A stretch of 64,000 nucleotides of DNA from Flavobacterium sp. UGB4466 (GCF_903469665.1 NZ_CAGKLC010000004.1:56438-120437), one strand, 5' to 3'; positions 34,640-43,725 are shown, counted from the stretch's first letter. The notes: generated by a model not told the origin, from the sequence alone. A program made the numbers and translations.

Positions 34640-34822
34640 TTACTTAATTTCTTTATGAACAGTTACACGTTTCAAGATTGGATTAAATTTTTTAATCTCT
34701 AATCTGTCCGGAGTATTTTTCTTGTTCTTAGTTGTTATGTATCTTGAAGTACCTGCAACACCAGAAGTCTTGTGTTCAGTACATTCTAAAATCACCTGGA
34801 TTCTATTACCTTTCTTTGCCAT
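34640..34822 (-). CDS. rpmG: 50S ribosomal protein bL33
   Basis: A 60-residue L33 with [40 protein letters not shown] and the basic end [11 protein letters not shown]. Only one cysteine is present in the region where zinc-binding L33 has its CxxC pairs, so this is a zinc-independent (C-) form. It starts 27 bp after rpmB and precedes DUF4295; these three form an operon closed by the terminator at 34386-34416. Confidence 0.97.
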   Translation of the reverse strand: MAKKGNRIQVILECTEHKTSGVAGTSRYITTKNKKNTPDRLEIKKFNPILKRVTVHKEIK

Positions 34823-34849
34823 CTTGCTATATATTTATTTAGGAAAAGA

Positions 34850-35086
34850 TTATTTGATAAATCCTTCTGACTGTGCTTTTTTCAAAACAGCAGTGATTCC
34901 ATTTTTATTAATTGTTTTTATCGTAGATGCTGCTACTCTAAGAGTAATCCATCTATCTTCTTCTGGAAGATAAAAACGCTTTTTAACTAAGTTTACAGAA
35001 AACTTTCTCTTAGTTTTGTTCATAGCGTGAGAAACGTTATTTCCTACCATCGCTCTTTTACCTGTAAGGTCACAAACTCTTGACAT
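34850..35086 (-). CDS. rpmB: 50S ribosomal protein bL28
   Basis: A 78-residue L28, with [20 protein letters not shown] at the start, the [25 protein letters not shown] core (broken here only for length) and ending EGFIK. It begins the rpmB-rpmG-DUF4295 operon. The 70-bp gap to cinA, in the same orientation, has no clear terminator, so read-through from cinA is possible. Confidence 0.97.
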   Translation of the reverse strand: MSRVCDLTGKRAMVGNNVSHAMNKTKRKFSVNLVKKRFYLPEEDRWITLRVAASTIKTINKNGITAVLKKAQSEGFIK

Positions 35087-35157
35087 TATACTTTACTTTT
35101 ATCGTTATTCAAAATCAGGGTGCAAAGAAAAGAAAAATAAACCATTGTAGCAAAAAA

Positions 35158-36411
35158 TTATTGCACAATTTTTAAAATTTCTTTCTTCAAAATTTCTAAA
35201 CTCTTATTCACTGCTCTATCTATCACTTTTTCACGGGGTTGACCAAAGTTGAATTCTTCTACGATTATACCCTCCGGAGTTGCTAAAGCGATAAAAACAG
35301 CTCCAATTTCAGCTTCAGAGTCTCCTTTTGTCGGTCCGGCGTTTCCGGTTGTCGCAATTGCATAATCTGTTTTCAGCATCTCCTTCACATTCAAAGCCAT
35401 AGCCGACGCAACCTCAGCACTTACTACCGAAAACTTGTCAATCAAATCCTGTGAAACCCCAAGAACATTGACCTTCGCCTCTGTTGCATAGGAAACCACA
35501 CTACCCTTAAAATAAGCAGAAGCTCCCGGAATTGCCGACAAAATGGAGGCAATTTTTCCTCCGGTAAAACTTTCGGCAGTTGAGATCGTTTTATTTTGTT
35601 TGGTTAAGATCTTACCCACTACCGTTTCAATAGTTTCGTTATCCTCATATCCCACTATAATATCATGAATTATAGCATCTAAAGATTTTACATTTTCTTC
35701 AATTGCAGCTTCAAGCTCTTCTTTATTGGTTCCTCTGGCCGACAAACGCAAACGCACTCGCCCGGGATTGGGCAGATAGGCCAACTTGATAAATTCCGGC
35801 AGATTATTCTCCCAATCTTCAATACGTTCTGCAACTAAACTCTCGCCCTGACCATAAGTCAAAATTGTCTTATGAATGATATACGGACGTTTGTACTCGC
35901 GAATTATTTTAGGAATTATTTCTTCTTCGACTAAATACTTCATTTCATACGGAACTCCCGGAAGCGAAACAAAAACAGTATTTTCTTTCTTCATCCACAT
36001 GCCCGGAGCCGTACCCACTTTGTTGTGCAAAACGGTACATTTGGAAGGAACCAGAGCCTGATCTTTATTCAACTGCGAAATTGGGCGTTTGTAAAAACCT
36101 TCAATTAACTCCGTCACGTGAGCCAAAACTTTAGCATCCACCACCAGCTCATCCTCAAAATACTCGCAAAATGTTTTTCTTGTGACGTCGTCTTTTGTAG
36201 GCCCCAAACCACCGGTTACAATAACCAGATCAACTTTGTTCTGCAATTGGGCAAATGTGTCTAAAATATGTTTTTTATCGTCACTTATCGAAATCATTTC
36301 ATGAACTTCGACACCAATGCGATCCAGTGATTTTGCAATAAAACCCGAGTTAGTATCTACAATCTGACCTATTAAAATTTCATCTCCAATAGTAATAATG
36401 CTTGCTTTCAT
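35158..36411 (-). CDS. CinA-family nicotinamide-nucleotide amidohydrolase
   Basis: A 417-residue CinA-type protein. The N-terminal MoCF-like domain (about 1-170) begins [20 protein letters not shown] and includes [15 protein letters not shown], which fits ADP-ribose pyrophosphatase activity. The C-terminal domain (about 255-415) carries [22 protein letters not shown] and [18 protein letters not shown], the deamidase PncC block that converts NMN to nicotinic acid mononucleotide in NAD recycling. The length fits full two-domain CinA. It follows the Hpt gene by 123 bp. The link to competence by name is historical. Confidence 0.93.
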   Translation of the reverse strand: MKASIITIGDEILIGQIVDTNSGFIAKSLDRIGVEVHEMISISDDKKHILDTFAQLQNKVDLVIVTGGLGPTKDDVTRKTFCEYFEDELVVDAKVLAHVTELIEGFYKRPISQLNKDQALVPSKCTVLHNKVGTAPGMWMKKENTVFVSLPGVPYEMKYLVEEEIIPKIIREYKRPYIIHKTILTYGQGESLVAERIEDWENNLPEFIKLAYLPNPGRVRLRLSARGTNKEELEAAIEENVKSLDAIIHDIIVGYEDNETIETVVGKILTKQNKTISTAESFTGGKIASILSAIPGASAYFKGSVVSYATEAKVNVLGVSQDLIDKFSVVSAEVASAMALNVKEMLKTDYAIATTGNAGPTKGDSEAEIGAVFIALATPEGIIVEEFNFGQPREKVIDRAVNKSLEILKKEILKIVQ

Positions 36412-36534
36412 AGCTGTGAATTATTTTTACTTATCGTAAGTCCAATTATTATAATAAAGAATATTGTTGTCGTGATTTTATACGAATGCCAGACATGGCT
36501 TGCTTTTGCAAAAAAAAAGAATCAGATCAAAGAT

Positions 36535-36879
36535 TTACAGATCAAAGTCTTTTTTAATCTCTTTGATAGCTTCTTTTACCTGTAACTTAATACTCTTAAA
36601 AGTTTCGATAATTTCTTTTTTCTTGCCTTCGGCTTTGGTCCATGCTTCTACCTGAAGAATTTCCTCAAAAGCAACATTCAACCCCATTAAGTCCAATGTA
36701 GGTTTTATTTTATGTGCATAAGAATAGGCATACTTATGATCCTTCTTTTTAATCCCTTCCTTGATTTGTTTTAAATCTTCAGGAACTTCAGTAACAAACA
36801 ATTTAAGAATTTCATTTACAAATTCCGGATCATTGTCTGAAAGTGCATATACTTTCGAAAGGTTGTATTTTAAAGCCAT
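36535..36879 (-). CDS. Hpt-domain phosphotransfer protein, orphan
   Basis: A 114-residue single-domain histidine phosphotransfer protein. A four-helix bundle with the phosphorylated residue His56 in YSYAHKIKPTLDLMG fits the Hpt family, which relays phosphate between hybrid kinases and response regulators. No hybrid kinase is encoded within 15 kb. Its start overlaps the stop of the FAH-family gene by one base, so both are made from one mRNA. Which kinase uses it cannot be seen. Confidence 0.88.
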   Translation of the reverse strand: MALKYNLSKVYALSDNDPEFVNEILKLFVTEVPEDLKQIKEGIKKKDHKYAYSYAHKIKPTLDLMGLNVAFEEILQVEAWTKAEGKKKEIIETFKSIKLQVKEAIKEIKKDFDL

Positions 36880-37490
36880 TACTTTACTTGTATTCTGAAT
36901 AATTTTTTATCTTCTAAAAAGCCTTCTAAAACGTCATTCGGCTTAACCGCAGCAACACCTTCCGGTGTTCCTGTAAAAATAATATCTCCAATTTTTAATG
37001 TAAAAAACTGCGATACATACGAAACAAGCTCATCAATTTTCCAAAGCATGAAACTCGTATTTCCTTTTTGAACGGTTTCAGAATTTTTCGTCAGCTCAAA
37101 TGTAAGATTTTCCATCGAAACAAAATCACTCTTTGGTAAAAACTCTCCAATAACCGCAGAGCCATCAAAAGCTTTTGCTTTTTCCCAAGGCAATCCTTTC
37201 GCCTTTAATTTTTCCTGTAAATCTCTGGCTGTAAAGTCAATCCCAACACTAATTTCGTCATAGTACTTGTGTGCAAATTTAGGTTCGATGTATTTTCCAA
37301 CCTTACTAATTTTAACAATTACTTCTAATTCGTGATGAATTTCTTCAGAAAATTCGGGGATTACGAACGGATGCTGTTTCAATAAAACTGCCGAATCCGG
37401 TTTCATAAAGACTACCGGTTCTGCAGGACGCTCGTTTTTTAGCTCTTCAATGTGATTGGTATAATTTCTACCGATACAGATGATTTTCAT
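36879..37490 (-). CDS. Fumarylacetoacetate hydrolase family protein
   Basis: A 203-residue enzyme of the FAH/FahD group, which cleaves C-C bonds in beta-dicarbonyl compounds or acts as an oxaloacetate decarboxylase or tautomerase. The metal-binding residues lie in EEIHHELEVIVKISKVG (Glu/Glu) and an Asp in VGIDFTARDLQEKLK, plus FDGSAVIGEF. The short length is that of single-domain YcgM-like members. It is translationally coupled to the Hpt gene, and a CTAAGA-type word-repeat gap separates it from the exonuclease gene upstream. Confidence 0.9.
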   Translation of the reverse strand: MKIICIGRNYTNHIEELKNERPAEPVVFMKPDSAVLLKQHPFVIPEFSEEIHHELEVIVKISKVGKYIEPKFAHKYYDEISVGIDFTARDLQEKLKAKGLPWEKAKAFDGSAVIGEFLPKSDFVSMENLTFELTKNSETVQKGNTSFMLWKIDELVSYVSQFFTLKIGDIIFTGTPEGVAAVKPNDVLEGFLEDKKLFRIQVK

Positions 37491-37496
37491 TTTTCT

Positions 37497-37580
37497 ATAG
37501 ATTCTAAGACTCTAAGCCACTAAGACTCTAAGAAACTATGCAAAAAACTTAGCACCTCAGAACCTTAGCGACTCAGAACC
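37497..37580. repeat. Word-repeat array (CTAAG/CTTAG)
   Basis: The gap between the exonuclease and FAH genes is filled with CTAAGACTCTAAG words followed by CTTAGCACCTCAGAACCTTAG words. They form an imperfect inverted repeat with no T-run. Confidence 0.6.
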
Positions 37581-38351
37581 TTATTTCGTATTTAATTTTC
37601 TTAATTTTATAGCCGTAAGTACTTTTTTGGTATACAAAGGAAAATCGGCATTTTGAATCCAGCTGAAATAGCCAGGTTCACTTTCTAAGACTTTATCTAC
37701 TTTAGCACCTTTGTGTTTTCCGAAAGTAAAAATTTCTTCGTTGTCTTTATCAAAAGCAATCATTCCGGCAAAATCGGCGATTTTTTTACGGGTGGTAAAT
37801 TCAGACAACGATTTCATATCGTTTTCCAATTCCGGATAACGGTCTAATTGTGCTTTTAGGATTTCATAGGTCGCCATTGTATCGGCTTCTGCAGAATGTG
37901 CATTCTCCAGACTCTTTCCGCAATAGAATTTCAATGCAGCACTTAAAGTACGCTCTTCCATTTTATGAAAAATCGTTTGTACATCTACCGAAACTTTGTT
38001 CTTCATATCAAAATCAACTCCGGCACGCAGCAATTCTTCTGCTAACAACGGAATATCGAACCGATCTGAATTAAAACCACCCAAATCACTGTCTTTAATC
38101 ATATTGTAAACCTGTGGTGCCAATTCTGAAAAAGTAGGTTCATTTGCTACTTTCTCATCCGTGATACCGTGAACAGCAGTTGTTTGCGGCGGAATTGGAA
38201 TCGTAGGATTCACTAACCAGGTTTTACTTTCTTTATTTCCGTTTGGAAAAACTTTGAATATCGAAATTTCTACAATTCGATCTTTACCGATATCAATTCC
38301 GGTTGTTTCAAGATCAAAAAAGCAAATTGGTTTGTTGAGTTTGAGTTCCAT
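37581..38351 (-). CDS. DnaQ-like 3'-5' exonuclease
   Basis: A 256-residue exonuclease of the DEDDh type. Exo I is Asp13-Leu-Glu15 (FFDLETTGIDIG), Exo II lies in GGFNSDRFDIPLL, and Exo III is HSAEADTMATYEIL with the His and Asp. The C-terminal 60 residues (FTFGKHKGAKVDKVL, YFSWIQNADFP) form an added module found in many Bacteroidota DnaQ-like proteins. It may proofread or process DNA or RNA; whether it is the epsilon subunit of polymerase III cannot be decided. A -7 box lies 20 bp upstream. Confidence 0.92.
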   Translation of the reverse strand: MELKLNKPICFFDLETTGIDIGKDRIVEISIFKVFPNGNKESKTWLVNPTIPIPPQTTAVHGITDEKVANEPTFSELAPQVYNMIKDSDLGGFNSDRFDIPLLAEELLRAGVDFDMKNKVSVDVQTIFHKMEERTLSAALKFYCGKSLENAHSAEADTMATYEILKAQLDRYPELENDMKSLSEFTTRKKIADFAGMIAFDKDNEEIFTFGKHKGAKVDKVLESEPGYFSWIQNADFPLYTKKVLTAIKLRKLNTK

Positions 38352-38371
38352 TTTTAATTTTTATAAGATTA

Positions 38372-38379
38372 CAAATGTA
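38372..38379 (-). promoter_or_regulatory. -7 element of the exonuclease gene
   Basis: The complement reads TACATTTG, matching TAnnTTTG, 20 bp before the start codon. Confidence 0.5.
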
Positions 38380-38515
38380 ATTTTTAAAGCCGAAATTCCT
38401 CTTCTATTCCCGACTTTTTTAAACAAAAAGGGGCGTAATTCCGCGATTTTAACTTTTAAATAGGTTCGCAAAGTCGGCTAATGTTTGTTTTCTTAACCTT
38501 TTCTTACAAAACAAA

Positions 38516-38547
38516 AAACCCGGGAATTTATACAAATTCCCGGGTTT
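38516..38547 (-). terminator. Terminator of the E2 acyltransferase gene
   Basis: AAACCCGGGAATTT pairs with AAATTCCCGGGTTT around four bases (14-bp stem). On the minus strand GGGTTTTTTGTTTTG follows. Confidence 0.9.
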
Positions 38548-38568
38548 AACTTATTTTTAAAACAGAAT

Positions 38569-39882
38569 TTAAAAATCTCTGTTCACATCAAAAGCTTCTA
38601 AATATTCAGCAACTCTTTTCACAAAACTTCCTCCCAGAGCACCGTCTACTACTCTATGGTCGTAAGAATGTGATAAGAACATTTTTTGACGGATTCCGAT
38701 AAAATCTCCTTCCGGAGTTTCGATAACCGCAGGCACTTTACGAATAGCTCCCAAAGCCAGGATTCCAACTTGTGGCTGATTGATAATTGGAGTTCCGAAA
38801 ACACTTCCGAAAGTTCCAACATTAGTCACCGTATAAGTTCCGCCTTGTGTATCGTCCGGTTTCAATTTTCCGGCTTTTGCACGGTTACCTAAATCGTTCA
38901 CCGCTTTAGCCATTCCAACCAAATTCAGCTGATCGGCATTTTTAATTACCGGAACAATTAAGTTTCCGTTTGGTAAAGCTGCCGCCATACCTAAATTTAT
39001 ATTTTTCTTTTTGATGATGTATTCGCCATCAACAGAAATATTCATACCAGGGAAATCTTTTAAAGCTTTAGCCACTGCTTCCATCATAATTGGAGTAAAC
39101 GTAAGCTTCTCGCCTTCTCTCTTCTCAAAAGCGCTTTTTACTTTATCTCTCCATTTTACAATGTTAGTTACGTCTACTTCAATAAACGATTGTACGTGTG
39201 CCGAAGTTTGTACCGAAGCTACCATGTAACCTGAAATCAGCTTACGCATTCTGTCCATTTCAACAATTTCATCACCTCCGTTTACAGATACCGGAACGGC
39301 TTGCTGGCTTTTTTGAACCGGAGCTGCAGGCTGAACTGCTTTTGGAGCTTCGACAACTGCTTGCGGAGCCTGAGCACCCGATTTACGAGCTTCAATATAT
39401 TTTAAAATATCTTCTTTTGTTACGCGGCCGTCTTTGCCTGAACCTGCAATACGCTCTAATTCAGCTACAGAAACACCCTCTTCTTTAGCAATATTTTTTA
39501 CTAATGGAGAAAAGAATTTATCCGATCCTGAAAAATCCTGCGGTGCAGCTACAGCATCTTTAGCAACTTCGATAGTTTTTTCGATTTCAGTAACTTCTGC
39601 CGGAGCAGCAGTCTCTACTGCCTTAACAGCCGGTGCATCACCTTCTGTTTCAATAATTGCAATAGTTTGTCCTACCTGAACCAAATCGTCTTTACCGAAC
39701 AATTGCTCAATCAAAACTCCTGATACCTCGCTTGGTACTTCACTGTCAACCTTATCCGTTGCAATTTCCAGTACTGCTTCATCAGCTTCAATTTTGTCTC
39801 CAACTTCTTTCAACCAGTTTGTAATAGTTGCTTCAGCGACACTTTCTCCCATTTTAGGAAGTTTCAATTCAAATCTTGCCAT
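38569..39882 (-). CDS. 2-oxo acid dehydrogenase E2 acyltransferase
   Basis: The dihydrolipoamide acyltransferase core of a 2-oxo acid dehydrogenase complex, 437 residues. The N-terminal lipoyl domain carries the modified lysine in EIATDKVDSEV (Lys44). A Pro/Ala linker follows, then the E3/E1-binding domain (about 125-160; FFSPLVKNIAKEEGV, GSGKDGRVTKEDIL). The catalytic domain ends HSYDHRVVDGALGG with His409 and Asp413 as catalytic residues. It is a single gene, away from E1 and E3, so its complex is uncertain. The N-terminus looks like the branched-chain type more than the pyruvate type; that is a weak inference. Confidence 0.92.
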   Translation of the reverse strand: MARFELKLPKMGESVAEATITNWLKEVGDKIEADEAVLEIATDKVDSEVPSEVSGVLIEQLFGKDDLVQVGQTIAIIETEGDAPAVKAVETAAPAEVTEIEKTIEVAKDAVAAPQDFSGSDKFFSPLVKNIAKEEGVSVAELERIAGSGKDGRVTKEDILKYIEARKSGAQAPQAVVEAPKAVQPAAPVQKSQQAVPVSVNGGDEIVEMDRMRKLISGYMVASVQTSAHVQSFIEVDVTNIVKWRDKVKSAFEKREGEKLTFTPIMMEAVAKALKDFPGMNISVDGEYIIKKKNINLGMAAALPNGNLIVPVIKNADQLNLVGMAKAVNDLGNRAKAGKLKPDDTQGGTYTVTNVGTFGSVFGTPIINQPQVGILALGAIRKVPAVIETPEGDFIGIRQKMFLSHSYDHRVVDGALGGSFVKRVAEYLEAFDVNRDF

Positions 39883-39966
39883 ATTGTTAATCTAAAAGGT
39901 GATTTTGATTTTCAGATTGCGAAATTACTGAATATTTTGAATATAAATTACACTTAATATAATTTT

Positions 39967-41130
39967 TTACTCGATTTTTACGATTTGCCCCCTGTCATTC
40001 CGTGAATTACTCCCAATAATAAAATTTGTATTTTTGGGGAAAATCTTAAAAGTAATGTTCTTATCTTTAAGAGTTTCTATGATTTTGATACATTTTTTGA
40101 ATGAAACATACTGATTATCCAAAATAATCTCAACTCTTTTACCCTCAAAAAGCTGGCACGAATTTACCATTTTTTCTTTTTTGAAATCTAAAAAGCGGAC
40201 TTTATTTTTTAGAATTTCAGGTAATTTTTCAGACAAAATTCGATTTGAAGAGTAAAAAAGGACTCTTTCAGGTAAGGGTTTTGATTTTGTTTTTCCCTCA
40301 AACATTTTTACAAATGAAAAGAACCAAATACCAATTTGAATGAAAAATTCAAAAAACCATGATTTTCTGAAATGCTTCTGATAGAAAAAATTCATCGCCT
40401 CCTGGAAACGTTTCATGTATTTTTCGTCTTTTACCGTACTTTCTCCTTTATAATGCAAAACGGTCGTTTCGTGAAAATAGTAATTGGATTTCTTTTTTTG
40501 CAGTGCACGATACGACAAGTCAATATCATCTGCATACATGAAACATTTTTCGTCAAAACCTTCTAATTCAATGTACAAATCACGCGTCATTAACATGAAG
40601 GCTCCCACTAAAACATCAACTGTCCCGCTTTCATTTGTTCCTAAATGCTGGGCATAATACTGATTAAACAATTTCCAATTTGGAAAGATCTTATACAGTC
40701 CGAAAATTTTGGTAAAAGCTACCCAGGGAGTTGGAATTCCGCGTTTGCTTTCGGGCAAAAAAGCTCCGGTACCATCGATTAGTTTACAACCTACAATCCC
40801 TAAATTGACTTGTCTGTCAGCGAAATTCAAAATTTTCTTAAACGTATTTTCAGCAACAACCGTATCGGGATTCAGAATGCAAACGTACTTTCCACGAGCC
40901 TCCGCCACTCCAATATTGTTCCCTTTTGGAAAACCATAGTTGGTATCATTCTGAATTAGTTTTACTCCCGGAAACTTCGTTTTCATCATCAAACAACTCT
41001 CGTCTGATGAATTATTATCAACCACAATGATTTCAGCATCAAGTGACGAAATAGCTTCCTGAACACTTAAAACACATTGTTCCAGAAAGTAACGTACATT
41101 ATAATTGAGAATAATAACCGATAATTGCAT
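39967..41130 (-). CDS. Family 2 glycosyltransferase
   Basis: A 387-residue inverting glycosyltransferase of the GT-A fold. The nucleotide-sugar site is VIILNYNVRYFLEQCV, then DAEIIVVDNNSSDES, and GFPKGNNIGVAEARG with the ILNPDTVV metal motif. A conserved acidic block MYADDIDLSYRAL is followed by a C-terminal hydrophobic helix (about 265-285; WFFEFFIQIGIWFFSF) that may tether it to the inner membrane. It is the third of the polysaccharide-related genes in the window, though it stands some 3 kb from the others. Donor and acceptor sugars are unknown. Confidence 0.92.
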   Translation of the reverse strand: MQLSVIILNYNVRYFLEQCVLSVQEAISSLDAEIIVVDNNSSDESCLMMKTKFPGVKLIQNDTNYGFPKGNNIGVAEARGKYVCILNPDTVVAENTFKKILNFADRQVNLGIVGCKLIDGTGAFLPESKRGIPTPWVAFTKIFGLYKIFPNWKLFNQYYAQHLGTNESGTVDVLVGAFMLMTRDLYIELEGFDEKCFMYADDIDLSYRALQKKKSNYYFHETTVLHYKGESTVKDEKYMKRFQEAMNFFYQKHFRKSWFFEFFIQIGIWFFSFVKMFEGKTKSKPLPERVLFYSSNRILSEKLPEILKNKVRFLDFKKEKMVNSCQLFEGKRVEIILDNQYVSFKKCIKIIETLKDKNITFKIFPKNTNFIIGSNSRNDRGQIVKIE

Positions 41131-41326
41131 GAAAAATAACGAAATAGATTTTTTGGAAAGTTATAAATTTTCAGCCAATCCTGATGATAATGATCAGTCG
41201 TTTTTTACGAACATCAAAATAGGCTATCAAACTTCTAACTCGAAAAACTAAAAACAGGGTGAAAAAGTAATCTGAAATATTCCCACTGAATCCGAAAGAA
41301 AAACAGCAACGCAATTCAAAAAAGTA

Positions 41327-41334
41327 TATTTTTG
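41327..41334 (+). promoter_or_regulatory. -7 element setting the start of the 41350 gene
   Basis: TATTTTTG covers the TTG triplet at 41332. Transcription would begin near 41341, so the TTG cannot be the start codon and the ATG at 41350 is preferred. Confidence 0.6.
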
Positions 41335-41349
41335 ATTAAAAACTTCTGT

Positions 41350-41931
41350 ATGGAAATCAAAACTCCAATTAAAGTTCCTTCTTTACTCGTGCTAACAAGT
41401 ATCGTTTTTCTATTAACTGCCTTTACCCTTTTTAAAAGTCCAAAAGCAAATTTAGTTCAAACTTCTACTTGGTATATTGCCGGCCCTGCTGTTGAGAGTC
41501 AGGAAACCATAAACCAGGTTCGGCAAGAAAAAAGGATTGTAAAAGTCACGGCAAAAGACAATCCATCGGGTGAAATTGAACTGAACGTCCTGATTACTCC
41601 TTCTGATTCTAATGACGGTGCTCCGACCAATTTATCAGATGCTTCTAAATTTGTGAGCATTACGTATAAATCTTCTCAGCTCATCAAACTTCAGGCGCGT
41701 GAAGGAAACGAAGAAGGAACCGGCTGTATACATGGCGGTTCTCACCCTAGAGTTGATTTACCTGCTTCTCCTAATAAATTCAAAACAATCAAAATTAAAT
41801 GGACAGCTTTCAGACAGGATGGTCTTCCAAACGGAAAACTTCTGAACATTCATAATTTATGCAAATTCAATTTTGTGAATTACCATCCGGTTTCAGGAGC
41901 TTTTTTAGAAATAAAATCAGTTACTCTTTAA
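41350..41931 (+). CDS. Membrane-anchored or secreted protein of unknown function
   Basis: About 193 residues from ATG 41350. An N-terminal helix (about 8-27; VPSLLVLTSIVFLLTAFTLF) anchors or exports it. The rest is predicted beta-rich, with IVKVTAKDNPSGEIELNVLI, KFVSITYKSSQLIKL and FKTIKIKWTAFRQDG. A single GCIHGG segment contains a Cys and His that might bind metal. No family is recognised. It is followed 12 bp later by another small secreted protein gene, suggesting an operon. The start was chosen because the longer frame begins inside a promoter box. Confidence 0.72.
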   Translation: MEIKTPIKVPSLLVLTSIVFLLTAFTLFKSPKANLVQTSTWYIAGPAVESQETINQVRQEKRIVKVTAKDNPSGEIELNVLITPSDSNDGAPTNLSDASKFVSITYKSSQLIKLQAREGNEEGTGCIHGGSHPRVDLPASPNKFKTIKIKWTAFRQDGLPNGKLLNIHNLCKFNFVNYHPVSGAFLEIKSVTL

Positions 41932-41943
41932 TTTAAAAAAAAT

Positions 41944-42333
41944 ATGAAAACAAAGCTTTGTCTTTTACTTTTTACTGCTCTATTCTTTTCAAATAACAGC
42001 TATAGCCAATCGAAAAAAATCGATATTAACGGCGTTTGGGAAGACATTAATCCGGGCGTACAAAACGCTGTCGCAATTGTATCGGAACAAAACGGAAAAG
42101 TAATTTTCTCCCATTACCTGGAATGGAAAGGGCAAAAATTTGTGGAAAGCGGCACGGGGAAAAGAACCGGAAACACCATTGTTTATACCGTGGATATCAC
42201 CTTACCTATTGAGGGCTGGGCAACTCAGGGAACACATACGCTGATTTTGTCTGAAGATGGAAATACACTGGAAGGCACTTTTATCGACAACAAGAACAGA
42301 ACGGGGCCGATTTCGTTTAAAAGGGTACGCTGA
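41944..42333 (+). CDS. Small secreted lipocalin-like protein
   Basis: The 129-residue protein has a signal peptide (cleavage near SYS/Q, residue 22). The mature part, INGVWEDINPGVQNAVAIV, THTLILSEDGNTLEGTFID and RTGPISFKRVR, has the pattern of small lipocalin-like or DUF4488-type beta barrels that open with NGVW and close with a W/F-R motif. It is transcribed with the upstream gene (12-bp gap). An inverted word repeat (42352-42414) follows. The ligand is unknown. Confidence 0.75.
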   Translation: MKTKLCLLLFTALFFSNNSYSQSKKIDINGVWEDINPGVQNAVAIVSEQNGKVIFSHYLEWKGQKFVESGTGKRTGNTIVYTVDITLPIEGWATQGTHTLILSEDGNTLEGTFIDNKNRTGPISFKRVR

Positions 42334-42351
42334 GCGTTTGTTCTTGTTGAA

Positions 42352-42414
42352 AAGTTTCAAGTTTCAGGTTTCAAGTTCAAACTGCACCTGAAACCTGAAA
42401 CTTGAAACCTGAAA
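42352..42414. repeat. Inverted word repeat (GTTTCAAG/CTTGAAAC)
   Basis: The left half repeats GTTTCAAGTTTCAGG and the right half CCTGAAACTTGAAAC, with repeated words within each arm. It lies between convergent genes and has no T-run. Confidence 0.8.
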
Positions 42415-42425
42415 ATCCTTTCCCT

Positions 42426-43610
42426 CTACAAATGCAGCTGAATTTTGTATTTGTTACAGATTTTCATCACATAAAGCATGATCGTCGAAAAAACTAAAGA
42501 CCAGATGATCCCCGGAACTCCTTCACGAAAATAACCCGGAATAATATGAATATTCAAAGCTTTGCAGAAATAATAAATAGCCCCCGGTAAAATGTAAATC
42601 AGTAACGGATTTGCAGCAGCGGGCATAAAGAAATTACTCCATTGGGTTTGTTTTTTAACTTCCATCAGCCAAAACAGAAAATAGAACAAAACCGTACAAA
42701 TTCCGGCTGACAGCAATGTCCAGGCAGGAGTACCCTGTATTTTTGAAATTCCATAATATTGACGAAGAAAAAATCCGAATGAGAAAAACAATGCAATGAA
42801 CCCAATAACAGGCCAGTTGATTTTCTTTTCGATTTTTTGATCAAAAAACAATAATGAGATTATTATTCCAGCCGTTACCAAGGTGGCATGTGTTAAATGT
42901 CCGGCAATAAAACGCAGCCACTCCGGTAAATGTAAACTTTGGGTCAAATTAGCAGAGTTTAAAGAAACACATAGTATTAAAAAGACAATCATTGCCCACA
43001 ACTTACCCGAAACCAGCCAATAATAAATTACTGAAATAAGATAAGCCCAGCCAATTAGCCCCAGGATCCCCCACCATTGAGGCGTCATCCCAATAGTACC
43101 ATCAGTCTGAACATATAAAAAGTAAAGTGTGATCAGAACTGCTATTCCGCCATACTGAAGTGTATTTTTTAACCAAACAGGAAAGTCTTTCGCATATTTG
43201 TTCCAAATTGGTATTGGCATTGCAAAAGCTAAAAATCCCCAAAATGCGGGTGAAATAACCATTTTTGCAGCATCGTAACCATCTGATGCATTGACCATAA
43301 AAACACCGATAATAATCAGAGCCAAAGCTCTTTTCAAAGTATGTGTCCAAATTGTTCTTACGCTATCTCCTTTAATCAATCGGGCATTAAAAGCAAACGG
43401 AACTGACATTCCGACAATAAACAAGAAAGCCGGAAAAACCAAATCTACAAAAGTCATCGCATCAGCATCTGCCGGCATGTGTTTCATCCATTGAGGGACA
43501 TTTACAACACTGGCCAATTCATTTACAAAAATCATAACAAAAATTGTGATTCCGCGCAAAGCGTCTATCGAAATGATCCTTTGATGGTATAAATTTTCTT
43601 TTACTTTCAT
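42426..43610 (-). CDS. HGSNAT-like membrane acyltransferase, shorter paralogue
   Basis: A 394-residue polytopic membrane protein with about 10 helices. It shares with the 28921 gene the opening QRIISIDALRGITIFVMIFVN and the block MTFVDLVFPAFLFIVGMSVPF. Instead of HSEWHG it has KHMPADADAMTFVD, as DUF5009-type proteins do. The two are distant paralogues, not duplicates. A full promoter (TTG-N18-TATATTTG) lies just upstream at 43635-43663. The acceptor sugar is unknown; its position near exopolysaccharide genes makes envelope sugar acylation an option. Confidence 0.85.
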   Translation of the reverse strand: MKVKENLYHQRIISIDALRGITIFVMIFVNELASVVNVPQWMKHMPADADAMTFVDLVFPAFLFIVGMSVPFAFNARLIKGDSVRTIWTHTLKRALALIIIGVFMVNASDGYDAAKMVISPAFWGFLAFAMPIPIWNKYAKDFPVWLKNTLQYGGIAVLITLYFLYVQTDGTIGMTPQWWGILGLIGWAYLISVIYYWLVSGKLWAMIVFLILCVSLNSANLTQSLHLPEWLRFIAGHLTHATLVTAGIIISLLFFDQKIEKKINWPVIGFIALFFSFGFFLRQYYGISKIQGTPAWTLLSAGICTVLFYFLFWLMEVKKQTQWSNFFMPAAANPLLIYILPGAIYYFCKALNIHIIPGYFREGVPGIIWSLVFSTIMLYVMKICNKYKIQLHL

Positions 43611-43634
43611 AAATGATTAGATTTTTAGGAATCT

Positions 43635-43663
43635 CAAATATAATATTTTTATGAAATGACCAA
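43635..43663 (-). promoter_or_regulatory. Promoter of the shorter acyltransferase gene
   Basis: On the minus strand, TTG (complement of 43661-43663), 18 nt, TATATTTG (complement of 43635-43642). It lies about 25 bp upstream of the ATG. Confidence 0.75.
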
Positions 43664-43713
43664 TTGTATTAGTTTCATTAAAATTAATCCATCACAAATT
43701 CTTCTTATTTGCA

Positions 43714-43721
43714 TACTTTTG
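43714..43721 (+). promoter_or_regulatory. -7 element of the capsule phosphatase gene
   Basis: TACTTTTG ends only 4 bp before the ATG at 43726, so the transcript should be leaderless or nearly so. No -33 TTG is seen at 17-20 nt. Confidence 0.55.
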
Positions 43722-43725
43722 CAAC

